From Verrucomicrobiia bacterium (GTDB taxonomy: Bacteria; Verrucomicrobiota; Verrucomicrobiia; Verrucomicrobiales; DEV007), in assembly GCA_020439995.1 (NCBI GenBank), contig JAGROY010000321.1, positions 1 to 46,474 of the forward strand: 46,474 nucleotides of DNA, written 5' to 3'. The notes beneath the pieces are model-generated. The model had not been told where the DNA came from. It saw only the letters and a program-made list of their open reading frames with translations, and made no database searches. Position numbers and translations under genes: made by a program. Below are positions 8,254 to 17,636 of the stretch, piece after piece (position 1 is the stretch's first letter; every line of letters starts with the position of its first letter).

Positions 8254-10095
8254 ATGCGATCCCGCAGCTCCAAGGACAAAGTCACTGATACGGAGGCTTC
8301 AAAAGCCAAGCTCAACCGCGAATCCCTTCTCGGTGCCAGCTGGATTCTGAAGTACCTCCGCCCTTACCGTCGGTTTTTCTACCCGGCGCTGGTGTGCCTG
8401 TTTCTTACCAGTGGCCTCGCGCTGGTGTTTCCTTACATGATGGGGCAACTCGTCGGAGGATCGATGGGAGCGGCAAATGCCTCCTCTGACGTGGATGTTG
8501 CTTCGATCTCAGCGAACATCAATCGCATGGCGCTGATTCTCGCGGGAGCGCTAGCACTTCAGGCATTCATCGCCTACTGGCGGGTTCGCTGGTTTGCTCG
8601 GGCTGGCGAGCGGGCGCTGGCCGACATTCGTCGCGACACGTACAGCCGTATCATTCGCTTGCCGATGGCGTATTTCTCAGAACATCGGGTCGGCGAATTG
8701 TCCAGCCGCCTTGCGTCTGACCTCACCCAGATGCGTGACACTTTGATCATGACGGTTCCTCAGATCATTCGGCAGAGCGTCATGCTGATCGGGGGACTTG
8801 CGTTCGTCTTGACGTCCAGCTGGAAGCTGTCGCTGTTCATGCTGGGAACGCTGCCCATAGTCATTCTCACGGTCGCGATCGTCGGTCGAAAGATCCGCGG
8901 CTACAGTCGTGACGCGCAGGATCGCTTGGCGGAGTCAAGCGTCGTGGTAGAGGAAACGCTTCAAGCCATCAGTGATGTAAAATCCTTCACCAATGAGGAT
9001 CACGAAACCGCTCGCTATGGGAATACGATCGATGGATTTTTGACGGCCACCTTGAGGGCAGCAGGGGCTCGTGCGTTCTTCATTTCATTCATCATTTTTG
9101 TGCTGTTTGGCACCATCACACTCGTCGTCTGGTTCGGTGCCGGCATGTTACAGGAAGGGGCGATCACCACGGAGGAATTCACCCGGTTCGTGCTTTTTAG
9201 CGTTTTTGTCGGCGCGGCACTAGGGTCGCTGCCGGAAATCATCAGCCAGCTGCAGACCTCCCTGGGAGCAACACAGCGAGTGCGCGATATTCTCAACACA
9301 ACACCGGAAGGAGAGAGCCGCGCATCCTGCGTCGACGCCAGAGAGCTTCCCCGACTCACAGGAGCAGTGGAGTTGCGGGACGTGCACTTCAGCTATCCGT
9401 CAAGACCTGACGTTGAAGTGGCCAAAGGGATCAATTTCAAAGCGGGTGCCGGAGAGCGTATAGCGCTGGTAGGCCCGAGCGGAGCGGGCAAATCCACCAT
9501 TATTCAGCTGCTGCTGGCATTCTACGATCCAGATTCGGGCGCGGTGCTCTACGACGGAATGGACAGCCGGACGCTGCCCTTGAATTTCCTTCGCTCTCAA
9601 ATAGCCATCGTTCCGCAGGAAGTGCTGCTTTTTGGCGGAAGTATCCGGGAAAACATCGCTTACGGAAAAACGGGAGCCACTGACGACGAAATCGCAGAGG
9701 CTGCCCGGCAGGCGAATGCTCATACTTTTATCGAGTCTTTTCCTGAAGGCTATCAGACGGTCGTGGGGGACCGAGGTGTTCGACTTTCGGGCGGGCAGCG
9801 CCAGCGCATTGCCATCGCAAGGGCAATTCTTGCCGATCCTGCTGTCCTCATTCTCGACGAAGCCACGAGTTCGCTCGATTCTGAGAGCGAGAAACTCGTT
9901 CAGGAAGCATTGGACAAGTTGATGCAGAATCGGACGTCGATCATCATCGCACACCGACTGGCCACCGTTCGCGATGCTGACCGCATCATCGTTCTGAAAA
10001 ATGGCGAAGTGGCCGAGTCTGGCACTCACGCTGAACTCAGCGGAAAGCAGGAGGGCGTCTATCGAATGCTCGCTGAGCTTCAGTTTTCGGTCTAG
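8254..10095 (+). CDS. MsbA-like ABC exporter, fused permease and ATPase
   Basis: A 613-residue half-transporter. The N-terminal ABC membrane domain (about residues 35-325) has six hydrophobic segments and an EHRVGELSSRLASDLTQMRD coupling region. The ATPase follows, with Walker A GPSGAGKST, signature LSGGQRQRIAIARAIL, Walker B AVLILDEATSSLDSESE and the H-loop in IIAHRLATV. It should form a homodimer that exports a lipid, peptide or drug; the substrate cannot be told from sequence. ATG 8254 is chosen because GGAG at 8241-8244 is well spaced before it; an in-frame TTG at 8224 is less likely. It is divergent from menG, with about 120 nt between the starts. Confidence 0.92.
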   Translation: MRSRSSKDKVTDTEASKAKLNRESLLGASWILKYLRPYRRFFYPALVCLFLTSGLALVFPYMMGQLVGGSMGAANASSDVDVASISANINRMALILAGALALQAFIAYWRVRWFARAGERALADIRRDTYSRIIRLPMAYFSEHRVGELSSRLASDLTQMRDTLIMTVPQIIRQSVMLIGGLAFVLTSSWKLSLFMLGTLPIVILTVAIVGRKIRGYSRDAQDRLAESSVVVEETLQAISDVKSFTNEDHETARYGNTIDGFLTATLRAAGARAFFISFIIFVLFGTITLVVWFGAGMLQEGAITTEEFTRFVLFSVFVGAALGSLPEIISQLQTSLGATQRVRDILNTTPEGESRASCVDARELPRLTGAVELRDVHFSYPSRPDVEVAKGINFKAGAGERIALVGPSGAGKSTIIQLLLAFYDPDSGAVLYDGMDSRTLPLNFLRSQIAIVPQEVLLFGGSIRENIAYGKTGATDDEIAEAARQANAHTFIESFPEGYQTVVGDRGVRLSGGQRQRIAIARAILADPAVLILDEATSSLDSESEKLVQEALDKLMQNRTSIIIAHRLATVRDADRIIVLKNGEVAESGTHAELSGKQEGVYRMLAELQFSV

Positions 10096-10105
10096 GTGCC
10101 CCCGT

Positions 10106-11161
10106 TCACATGCCAGCGAGCATTACTTCCATGTGGGTCTTTACGATTTCTCCCATCGTATTGCATTTCTCGTAGGCGGTAGAATTCGCGAGTTCAGCCA
10201 ACTCGCCGCGTAACTGCACGACGTGGTCGATTGGCGATAGTTCTTCGGCAGACATCACACGTAGTAGAACCGAAAGCCTTCCAGAGGAAACGCGGCGACG
10301 ACGTGCCATGAGCGTCCGTTCTTCTTTCTGATACTGCTGAATCGTCTCTTTGTTCAAAAGATCCGTGACCAGCTTCACGATCGGAAAGTTGTCCCGGAAA
10401 AACTGCGCGAGATAGACTCTGTGCCGTCCTTCATAGGACTGTTGATCGAAGTCGATGGGACGCACGCGATACTGGACTTCCTCAAAGTCAGGCGTGATGT
10501 CCATCACATAGTTGACTGTCCGCATGTCGCCAAGAAGCCGCAGGAAACTCCTTTCGTTGAATTTCACGAACTCTTTGGCAATGCGAACCCGATTGATTTC
10601 TGGACGATCCAGGTAGTCGCGAATGAAGACATCCCCAGGCACGCCGGCGATGTGTTCCTCAACCAGCGTTCCCTCATTGACGAGGAAATTGATACGATTG
10701 GGGCTTAGAATGTGCTCCAATTCCAGTCCGTAAATGCGTGATGCATCTGCCCTTTTCACGTAGTAGTGATCGAAGTTGTCATTGAAGCGGTTCACGATCC
10801 GCACGCGAAACGGCTTCGAATTGCCGAAGTCACCGAAGTCAACCCGATCAACCTCAAGGTGTTGAGAAAATGACAAATCCCCACCGATCTTCAATTGGGC
10901 ATAGATCTGAGTGAGCTTGGGCCGAAGCTCTAGCCACTCCTGCGGCGAGTACATGACTGTCTGCCAGAGCGTTTCATTGCCAGCCTTATCCTCATACGGA
11001 ATCGAGCCAGAAAAACGCAAAAGATCCTCGTAGACAACCGGAATCGTTGAGTGTCGCCCCCACGCTCCTAGATAACGCAGCAGTGATCCAGCGATAGGAT
11101 AAGGTGTTTTGCGATATGCAATCATCTGACCGGACGATACAAGCCACCGTGACCACGGCAA
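10106..11161 (-). CDS. Unknown protein with kinase-like landmarks
   Basis: A 351-residue soluble protein with no family that I can name. The order of certain residues resembles a divergent protein-kinase or aminoglycoside-kinase fold: Lys136 in YYVKRAD (beta-3 lysine position), Glu147 or Glu149 in GLELEHI (helix C), a hinge-like LVNEGTLVEEHIAGVPGD, a catalytic-loop-like LLGDMRTVNYV (Asp212, Asn217) and a metal-loop-like RPIDFDQ (Asp237). The rest is helical and basic, with an ARRRRVSSGR stretch near residue 310. Met13 is an alternative start. It converges with the ABC exporter, with only 10 nt between the stop codons. The kinase reading is inference from motif order alone. Confidence 0.6.
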   Translation of the reverse strand: MPWSRWLVSSGQMIAYRKTPYPIAGSLLRYLGAWGRHSTIPVVYEDLLRFSGSIPYEDKAGNETLWQTVMYSPQEWLELRPKLTQIYAQLKIGGDLSFSQHLEVDRVDFGDFGNSKPFRVRIVNRFNDNFDHYYVKRADASRIYGLELEHILSPNRINFLVNEGTLVEEHIAGVPGDVFIRDYLDRPEINRVRIAKEFVKFNERSFLRLLGDMRTVNYVMDITPDFEEVQYRVRPIDFDQQSYEGRHRVYLAQFFRDNFPIVKLVTDLLNKETIQQYQKEERTLMARRRRVSSGRLSVLLRVMSAEELSPIDHVVQLRGELAELANSTAYEKCNTMGEIVKTHMEVMLAGM

Positions 11162-11215
11162 CCGATTCCCGGACAGGATGGGAGCTTTGAATAGACGCTA
11201 CTGATGTGGGAAAGA

Positions 11216-12091
11216 CTACAAAGCCTTTAAGTAAGCCATGCTCTGCTTGATGCTGGCGATCGGGTCGGGCGACTGATCCTGCTCGACGTGGCAGATTTTA
11301 ACGCCCACTTCCCCCGCGGCCTTGATGATCGGCTCCATCGGGATGATGCCGTCACCGAGTTCCTGAAAAGCATCGTTCGGCAGCCCACCATACATTGGCA
11401 AGGTCAGGCCGTCTTTGAGATCCTTGAGGTGCACCTGCGACACGCGTCCCTTCAATTTCTTCAACATTTCCACCGGATCGTGACCCCCAGCCCTGATCCA
11501 GAAGACATCGATTTCAAACTGCATTTCCTCGGAGAACTCAGCGACGAAGATTTCGAAACCAGTTTTACCCCCCTCTTTTTTCTCAAACTCAAATGAATGA
11601 TTGTGATAGGAAAGCTGGATACCCGCTTTCTTCGCCACGGCCGCCGCCTTGTTGCAATTCTCAGCGATCCGCTTGTAGTCGTCCAGCGTAACCCTCTCTT
11701 TGTCAGCTAGATAAGGCACCACCAAGTGGCTCAAGCCGACATCCTTGGCCCGCTCGACAATCGACTCGAACGGTTTGGCACCTTCTTTGGTGGGGTCTGT
11801 GACGGAATCCCACTGGAAATGGGAGGAATGAAGCTCTAAGCCCGAATCCTTCGCGGCAGCGATCACTGGCTGGCAGTCAGGAAAATTGAACATTTCGCCT
11901 TGTTTGTATCCTGCATCCACGACCGCCTTGATTGTCCCGGGAGTGTCCATTGCCAGCTCGTTTCGCAGCGTGTAGAGCTGTATTCCTATGTTTTTGCGAT
12001 AGGCGTTGTCCGCATCCAGAGCAAAAAGCGGTGCGGCCTGCGAAGCGATCAATGTGGCGGTGGTTGTGTGCAGAAACTGGCGGCGATTCAT
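11216..12091 (-). CDS. Tat-exported sugar phosphate isomerase/epimerase
   Basis: A 291-residue TIM-barrel protein of the AP_endonuc_2 superfamily with a twin-arginine signal (MNRRQFLHTTTATLIASQAAPLFA), so it should fold in the cytoplasm and be exported. The mature part shows NIGIQLYTLRNEL, LSYHNHSFEF, MQFEIDVFWIRAGGHDP, VSQVHLKDLKDG and ICHVEQDQSPDP, which carry the Glu, Asp and His residues of the metal site. Exported members of this family are very common in Verrucomicrobiota and Planctomycetes and are thought to act on sugars from polysaccharide breakdown; the substrate here is unknown. It sits between the kinase-like gene and the SNF2 helicase on the same strand, with gaps of about 54 and 71 nt. 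Confidence 0.88.
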   Translation of the reverse strand: MNRRQFLHTTTATLIASQAAPLFALDADNAYRKNIGIQLYTLRNELAMDTPGTIKAVVDAGYKQGEMFNFPDCQPVIAAAKDSGLELHSSHFQWDSVTDPTKEGAKPFESIVERAKDVGLSHLVVPYLADKERVTLDDYKRIAENCNKAAAVAKKAGIQLSYHNHSFEFEKKEGGKTGFEIFVAEFSEEMQFEIDVFWIRAGGHDPVEMLKKLKGRVSQVHLKDLKDGLTLPMYGGLPNDAFQELGDGIIPMEPIIKAAGEVGVKICHVEQDQSPDPIASIKQSMAYLKAL

Positions 12092-12162
12092 GGTGTTCTA
12101 TCTACTCTACAGTTCGTCCGAGGTAAAGCGTCGATCCTGTTGCGATATTGCGAGGAATAGAA

Positions 12163-15100
12163 TCAATCCGGCCGCAGCAGCTCGGCTAAGTCGTCGTCGG
12201 TGAGGCCTCGCATCATTGGCTGCTGGTCATCAAGGGCTGCATCCATCACATCACGCTTCTGGCGCTGCAGCCGGAGAATCTTCTCCTCCACACTGGAACG
12301 GGCAATCAACTTGTAGACCGTGACGGGACGGGTTTGACCGATCCGGTGGGCACGGTCCGTGGCCTGCGCTTCGACTGCAGGGTTCCACCACGGATCATAG
12401 TGGATGACAACGTCCGCCTTAGTCAGATTCAGCCCATAACCCCCAGCCTTCAGACTGATCAGAAATGCACGCTTTCCCCGGTTTCCCTGAAAGCTTGCGA
12501 CTTGTTCTTTGCGATCTGAGGAAGCTCCATCGAGGTAACAATAGTCGAGCCCTGAAGCCTCCAGGTTTTTACGTAAAATACCTAACATCGATACGAACTG
12601 ACTGAAAATCAGAACGGAATGCCCACCTTCAATCAAGTGATCCATCAACTCCATCAGTGAACTGAGTTTCGCCGAGTCGGCCTCGGTTGCCTGATCCAGT
12701 ACTAGTCTTGGATCGCAACACACCTGGCGAAGTCGCAGAAGCGCCGTCAGCATGTGCATTCGCGCGGCACCTGCATTTCCAGTCTTTGCCGTATCGTGCA
12801 TCTGTTCGGATGCCTCCTGCGCAATGCGCCGGTATAGCTCGGTCTGAGTGCAGGTCAGCCCTACAAGTTGGACTGATTCGATCTTCGATGGCAGATCCTT
12901 TGCGACAACGCTCTTCGTACGACGCAGGAAGAACGGCTGAATCCGCCGATTCAATCGCTCGGTCAGCCTTCTCAGGTCTAGTGGGGACAAGCCAGTCGTT
13001 GTCGCGAGCGGCTTCTCGTAACGTTCACGAAAATCAGATCGAGTCCCCAAGTACCCCGGAACCACGCACTCCATGATTGACCATAAGTCTTTCACGCCGT
13101 TTTCGATCGGTGTTCCGGTGAGAGCGATCCTGGCACCCGCAGATTCAGCCAGCGCCCTGATCGCTTTTGCCATCTTGGTATCAGGATTTCGAAGATAGCT
13201 GGCCTCATCCAAAACGAGAGCATCTACCTCAATTTCAGCCCACCGGGACAGATCGCGAACAGCCAGAGCGTAGGTGGTGATTGCGATATCATACTCGTTA
13301 AGTTTTCCAAAAAGTTTACCCCGTGATGTTCCATGAAGAACAAGAGTTTTAAAATTTGGCAGAAACTTTGCGACCTCCGCCTCCCAGCTCCAAAGCAGTG
13401 AAGCAGGACATACTACTAGACCCAGAAACTTTGCAGGAGCCCCACCAGATGCAGACCTGGATGCCGCCTCGAGCCCGGATAATGTCACGAGTGTCTGCAA
13501 GGTCTTCCCCAAGCCCATTTCATCGCCCAAAATGGCACCACCGTGGGTCCCTGCACGCTGCGCCAACCACCGAACACCATCAACTTGATATTCGCGTAAA
13601 ATCTTGAGCAACTCACTGGAAATCTGTATATCAAAAGGAATTCGCGACTGAACAAAGCCCTCCGGCACAGCAGCACCCAACTCTTGCAGCGATGTAGCGA
13701 CGAATGCTGCCTGGTCCGCACGGAGACGAATTCGATTGCCAACCATCTTTGCCCCGGCTTCGGCGAGAGTCGCATTCCATTCTTCAGCTCCATCGAGGCT
13801 GACAATTGCCTTTTTCCCATTGGGTTGCTCCAGTTTGCTCTGCCCGACGCGGAGCATTCGTTGAATCTCGCCTGGCGGGATCACATCGCCCTCGCCTGTC
13901 TGGTAACTGATCGCAAATTCCAGCCAGTCTTCTCCCGATGAGCCTGCGGCACCTCGGGGCTCTTCCCAGTCGATCGTTGGTTGCACCAGCGACACCGACT
14001 TCGAAACATGCTCGAATCGCTCCCCGAGAACGACCTTCCAGCGCTTCTTCAATGCAGGAAGCGCAGACGACAAAAAGCGTAAAATCTTCTCTTCACCACT
14101 AATTCTTAATGACTCACGACCAAATTCGAACCCGCAATCTCGCAAGTCAGCCAACGCCCGCATCTCCCACTCCTCATTCCTTCGATTCCGAGTGCCATCC
14201 GCATCAACATAGGGGAACTTCCGAGCCATATCTGCCGCAAACTCGACAACTGGCCCACCGCCAGGATAGGCAAATTGAAGCCACCCATCCAATGCCCGGA
14301 GGGAGCCCTCTAATTTTAAAATTACCTCAGGCGTCGCCGTGCGACCACGACAGCGCGAGATGAGAGAAGAGTCTGAGTCGAGCGATTCCTCAAAGGCATC
14401 GAAGAACGGCTCAATAAGTCGCTCGAACGCGGACTCGGGAGCGACCAGGTTGCGCTTGGTAATGAGACCAATGAATTCGAGAGGCACATCCAGCGGAGTC
14501 AAAATCGCATCTGAATCTCCAACACCTTTACTCCACCACCATTGTTCCTCGCCTAGCAGGACAGGCTCGCCCTTGGTCATGAGCTCCAAGCCCACTTGTC
14601 CCTTTCCGGCGCTCCGAATCCTAATCAGCAGACGAGCATTGGAAGTGGACACTCTGATCGCCCTCTGCCCCGTCGTCAGCCCGGGATGATCGGTGATTGC
14701 GTTGAAAAGAGCACCCGCCTTAACGGCCTTTACGGTGAGCCGCTCGGGCACAATGGTCTGGCCGAGGGCTTTCAGGGCAGTCGCGATAGCGCCGCCTGCC
14801 CGGGCAAGCGGTTGACCGACGGCTGAGCCGCGCCAATCGACAATCAAGTTTCCATTTTTGAGATCCCGGATCCAATTTCCGCCCAGCACTGGGACCAAGT
14901 CACTTTCATCGCCTTTGCTGCTTGCCTCGGCCAGCAACTCGGCACTGTGAACCTGGGGCTGGCGCGCCTTCGCTGCCACCTTTTGCTGTGAATAGACCAG
15001 CCCAACTGCCACACTGTGGGTGCAGATGGCGCCCGTGGAGCGTGCAGTTTGGCATCCACACAAATTGGTTACATCGCTGGCGCTCGCAATTTTCAGCCCA

Positions 15101-15261
15101 CAGGCAAGCCGTTTCCGACCTTCCATCACCAGTCCGCGCAAGACTCTTCCATCAAAATCTGCTTTTAGAACAGCCCCTCCCGACGCCAATGATTTCGCGG
15201 GCTTAGCAACCTGCCAACCTGCAATCTCTAATAACCAGCGCTCTGTAATTTCAAATGACAT
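12163..15261 (-). CDS. SWIM-domain SNF2/RapA-type helicase
   Basis: A 1032-residue SNF2-family ATPase. A SWIM zinc finger lies near the N-terminus (Cys68, Cys70, Cys80, His82), followed by about 480 residues of family-specific region. The two RecA-like lobes start near 550: motif I GDEMGLGKT (579-587), motif II DEAS (685-688, where many relatives have DEAH), motif III LTGTPIENG (713-721), and motif VI QATDRAHRIGQ (966-976). It would translocate on double-stranded DNA and remodel protein-DNA or RNA polymerase complexes. Bacterial relatives are related to HepA/RapA, but the physiological role of this architecture is unclear. It is divergent from parA, with 114 nt between the starts. Confidence 0.93.
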   Translation of the reverse strand: MSFEITERWLLEIAGWQVAKPAKSLASGGAVLKADFDGRVLRGLVMEGRKRLACGLKIASASDVTNLCGCQTARSTGAICTHSVAVGLVYSQQKVAAKARQPQVHSAELLAEASSKGDESDLVPVLGGNWIRDLKNGNLIVDWRGSAVGQPLARAGGAIATALKALGQTIVPERLTVKAVKAGALFNAITDHPGLTTGQRAIRVSTSNARLLIRIRSAGKGQVGLELMTKGEPVLLGEEQWWWSKGVGDSDAILTPLDVPLEFIGLITKRNLVAPESAFERLIEPFFDAFEESLDSDSSLISRCRGRTATPEVILKLEGSLRALDGWLQFAYPGGGPVVEFAADMARKFPYVDADGTRNRRNEEWEMRALADLRDCGFEFGRESLRISGEEKILRFLSSALPALKKRWKVVLGERFEHVSKSVSLVQPTIDWEEPRGAAGSSGEDWLEFAISYQTGEGDVIPPGEIQRMLRVGQSKLEQPNGKKAIVSLDGAEEWNATLAEAGAKMVGNRIRLRADQAAFVATSLQELGAAVPEGFVQSRIPFDIQISSELLKILREYQVDGVRWLAQRAGTHGGAILGDEMGLGKTLQTLVTLSGLEAASRSASGGAPAKFLGLVVCPASLLWSWEAEVAKFLPNFKTLVLHGTSRGKLFGKLNEYDIAITTYALAVRDLSRWAEIEVDALVLDEASYLRNPDTKMAKAIRALAESAGARIALTGTPIENGVKDLWSIMECVVPGYLGTRSDFRERYEKPLATTTGLSPLDLRRLTERLNRRIQPFFLRRTKSVVAKDLPSKIESVQLVGLTCTQTELYRRIAQEASEQMHDTAKTGNAGAARMHMLTALLRLRQVCCDPRLVLDQATEADSAKLSSLMELMDHLIEGGHSVLIFSQFVSMLGILRKNLEASGLDYCYLDGASSDRKEQVASFQGNRGKRAFLISLKAGGYGLNLTKADVVIHYDPWWNPAVEAQATDRAHRIGQTRPVTVYKLIARSSVEEKILRLQRQKRDVMDAALDDQQPMMRGLTDDDLAELLRPD

Positions 15262-15375
15262 GACAAGGATTTCTCGTGTGAGACCTTCATTGTGGAGAAT
15301 CTACTAGCGTGGCAACCCATTTGTGTGAAATAAATCCCAACTCCCTGTGCTGTGTAGCTCAGGGCTGTTCCCCTC

Positions 15376-16143
15376 ATGAGAATCATTGCAGTAGCAAACC
15401 AAAAAGGAGGCGTCGGCAAGACGACCACCTCCATGAACCTGGCGGCATGCCTCGCTGAGCGGGGCGTTCGTGTATTGCTGCTGGACCTTGATCCACAGGC
15501 AAACGCCTCCAGCGCTCTTGGATACCCGCCGCAACCTGGTGGTAGCCTTTATCCGGTCTTGCTGGGTGAAGACTGGCTGGAAGGCAAAATCGTCCAGACC
15601 CGGTTCCCATCGCTTTCCATCATTCCCTCCGAAATGGAACTGGCGGGAATCGAAATCGAGCTGGCACGGGCAGAAAATCACCTCACCCGACTGGCGGAAG
15701 TGCTGGCCCCACTGCGCAATGACGGACGTTTCGACTACATGATCATCGATTGCCCTCCATCGCTTGGCATCCTGATGACCTCAGCTCTGGCTGCGGCTGA
15801 TGGATTACTCATCCCGATTCAGTGCGAATACTTCGGACTCGAAGGACTGGCAAAAATTGTCGAAATCCACGAGCAAATCACGCAAAGCGACATCAATCCC
15901 AACGTCACGATCGAGGGGATCCTGATGACGATGTACGACTCCCGGACCAACTTGTCGAAATCGGTCGTGGAGGATGTCCGCCGGGTCTTCGGCGATCTAG
16001 TCTACAAGACGATCATCCCGCGCAGTGTTTCCCTCAGCGAGGCTCCCAGCTACGAGCAATCGATCATCGAATACGCACCCAGCAGCCGCGGAGCCGTCGC
16101 CTACAGAGAGCTGGCAAAGGAATTCCTGAAACGCGCCCGGTGA
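15376..16143 (+). CDS. parA: ParA/Soj-family ATPase
   Basis: A 255-residue deviant Walker A ATPase: KGGVGKTT near residue 11, LLLDLDPQANASSALG at about 33-48, and DYMIIDCPPSLGILMTSAL for Walker B. This is the chromosomal Soj type without an N-terminal DNA-binding domain. Such proteins form ATP dimers on the nucleoid and are moved by ParB to segregate origins. No parB follows: the next 2 kb are gene remains. The last 60-odd bases are duplicated, in diverged form, at 18121-18187. If this is the chromosomal Soj, parB must lie elsewhere or has been displaced; a solo ParA positioning some other cargo is the alternative. Confidence 0.9.
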   Translation: MRIIAVANQKGGVGKTTTSMNLAACLAERGVRVLLLDLDPQANASSALGYPPQPGGSLYPVLLGEDWLEGKIVQTRFPSLSIIPSEMELAGIEIELARAENHLTRLAEVLAPLRNDGRFDYMIIDCPPSLGILMTSALAAADGLLIPIQCEYFGLEGLAKIVEIHEQITQSDINPNVTIEGILMTMYDSRTNLSKSVVEDVRRVFGDLVYKTIIPRSVSLSEAPSYEQSIIEYAPSSRGAVAYRELAKEFLKRAR

Positions 16144-16183
16144 TTTCGCCTCCACTCCAAGATGGTCGAAGGAACTATTGCCG

Positions 16184-16559
16184 TCGCGAGAGAGCAGGCT
16201 GTCTCCGCGTTCAGCTCCCAGACTTGCGCCCTGACGGTCATCGTGACCACGCGACCTGCGCCGGACGCAATGGGCGGACAGGGCCTGACGGCCCGGATTT
16301 TTGCTTCGCCGGCGAGTTCAAGTCCCTCGATCACGAACCTGACGGTCTTGCCCGGTGTCCAGCCATGCAGCTCCCAGCTCTCGGGCTGCAACAGAGAAAT
16401 GCGGTAGACATCCCCAGAGTAGCGCGGATTGGACATCTCGAGATCGATCTTGCGCCAGGCGATGCCGGAGGTGGAATTCTGAAACCCCTCGGTCGCGGTG
16501 AGCACACGATCACCGACGGCACGGCAGTCGGTGAGCCCGCGAATGCTTGCCAGCCGCAC
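16184..16559 (-). pseudogene. Hint-domain fragment, polymorphic-toxin-like
   Basis: An open fragment on the minus strand with no plausible start or end of its own. It contains VGDRVLTATEG, then GWTPGKTVRF, IRAVRPCPPIASGAGRV and VWELNAETA, a layout I recognise from the Hint (hedgehog/intein) autoprocessing domains of Rhs-like and polymorphic toxin proteins in Planctomycetes and Verrucomicrobiota. It lacks the conserved Cys at the domain start and the later His segment, so it should not be active. A related scrap occurs at 18079-18120. The fragment's 3' end runs into parA on the other strand. The assignment rests on recalled family patterns. Confidence 0.5.
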
Positions 16560-16629
16560 TGCTTCTGTATCTCAGTCGAGCAGTGACCGATCATCCAGAT
16601 TCTGATCAAGTTCAGGTGCCAGCGCCAGC

Positions 16630-17623
16630 GACGAATTCTGGCTCAATCTCGCCACTCATCCGCACGATGCATTCTTCAAGGAAATCTTTCTAATCCAGAA
16701 GACGCTATCGCCTTTATTCGTTCCCATTTGCCGGTCGAGATCGTCCGGTTCTGTGATTGGAAATCGCTGGAGGTGCTGCCCCGCTCATTCGTGAAAAGCA
16801 CACTGCAGCAGACGCACTCAGACTTGTTGTTCTCGGTGCAATCGCAGTCGATTGCTAACAATGCCACCAATAGTGAACCTCAACACACCCAGGAATGCCT
16901 CCTTTATCTGCTATTCGAACATCAAAGCAGCGTTGATCTGGCTATGCCGCTACGACTTCTCAGTTACATGGTGCAGATCGACCTGTCGCATCACGAAAAG
17001 CGCGACCTGCCCTTGCCTCCAGTGATCGGATTTGTTCTTCACCAGGGGCAGGACAAATGGACAGTCTCCCAGCAGTTTTGCGATCTATTTGATATCCCTC
17101 AACGCTCACCGCTGCGCTCATTCCTGCCGACATTCGAGCACGGCCTGCTCGATCTCTCGCAATTCGACCCGGCATTGAACGAACAGGAGCCAGGCGTGCG
17201 AATCGTTCTGCAACTCATGAAGTTTGCCCGAGACAAGCGCCTGCTGGAGTTCTTCGACTGGTTAATGAAGGCATGCGCTCCCCTTCTCGATGAGGGAAAA
17301 CGGCCCGAGCGCCGGATCTAAACCCTGCTGCTCTACGCCCTGCATGCCGACAGCAATCTTGACATCGAGCAGCTCGCCCGTGACATAGAAACCAGCAAAC
17401 AACTCAAGACCGCCGCCATGTCCCTAGCCGAAAACTGAAAGCCGAAGGAAGAGCAGAAGGACAGGCCCGTGGTGTGTGGATGGGGCGTATTCAGGTAATC
17501 AAGAGCCTCATGGGAAAGGAGGCCACGCCCGATCACAAGCTTTCCGGGTTGTCGGTTTCCGAACTGGAGGCCAGATTTATTGCGCTACAGAAGGAATACG
17601 ACGAGAACGTCAAGGGCAATTGA
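16630..17623 (+). pseudogene. Rpn-family (PF04754) nuclease, disrupted
   Basis: Pieces in different frames together read as a Rpn/YhgA-like recombination-promoting nuclease: HPHDAFFKEIF in one frame, then SNPEDAIAFIRSHLP joined to LEVLPRSFV and HSDLLFSV in the next (16688-17321), including LLYLLFEHQSSVDLAMPLR and PPVIGFVLHQG. A stop at 17319-17321 interrupts the frame, after which TLLLYALHADSNLDIEQL continues in frame. A second frameshift near 17430 leads to a KAEGRAEGQARG tail ending at 17623. So there are two frameshifts and one nonsense codon, plus no start codon. Intact relatives act as DNA nucleases encoded near mobile DNA. This copy should be dead. Confidence 0.75.
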
Positions 17624-17636
17624 GCCAGTTGCTAAC

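Noticed and set aside
16681..17440. Programmed frameshifting or phase variation in the Rpn gene
   Set aside because: There are three independent lesions including a nonsense codon, and no long homopolymer or slippery site with downstream structure.
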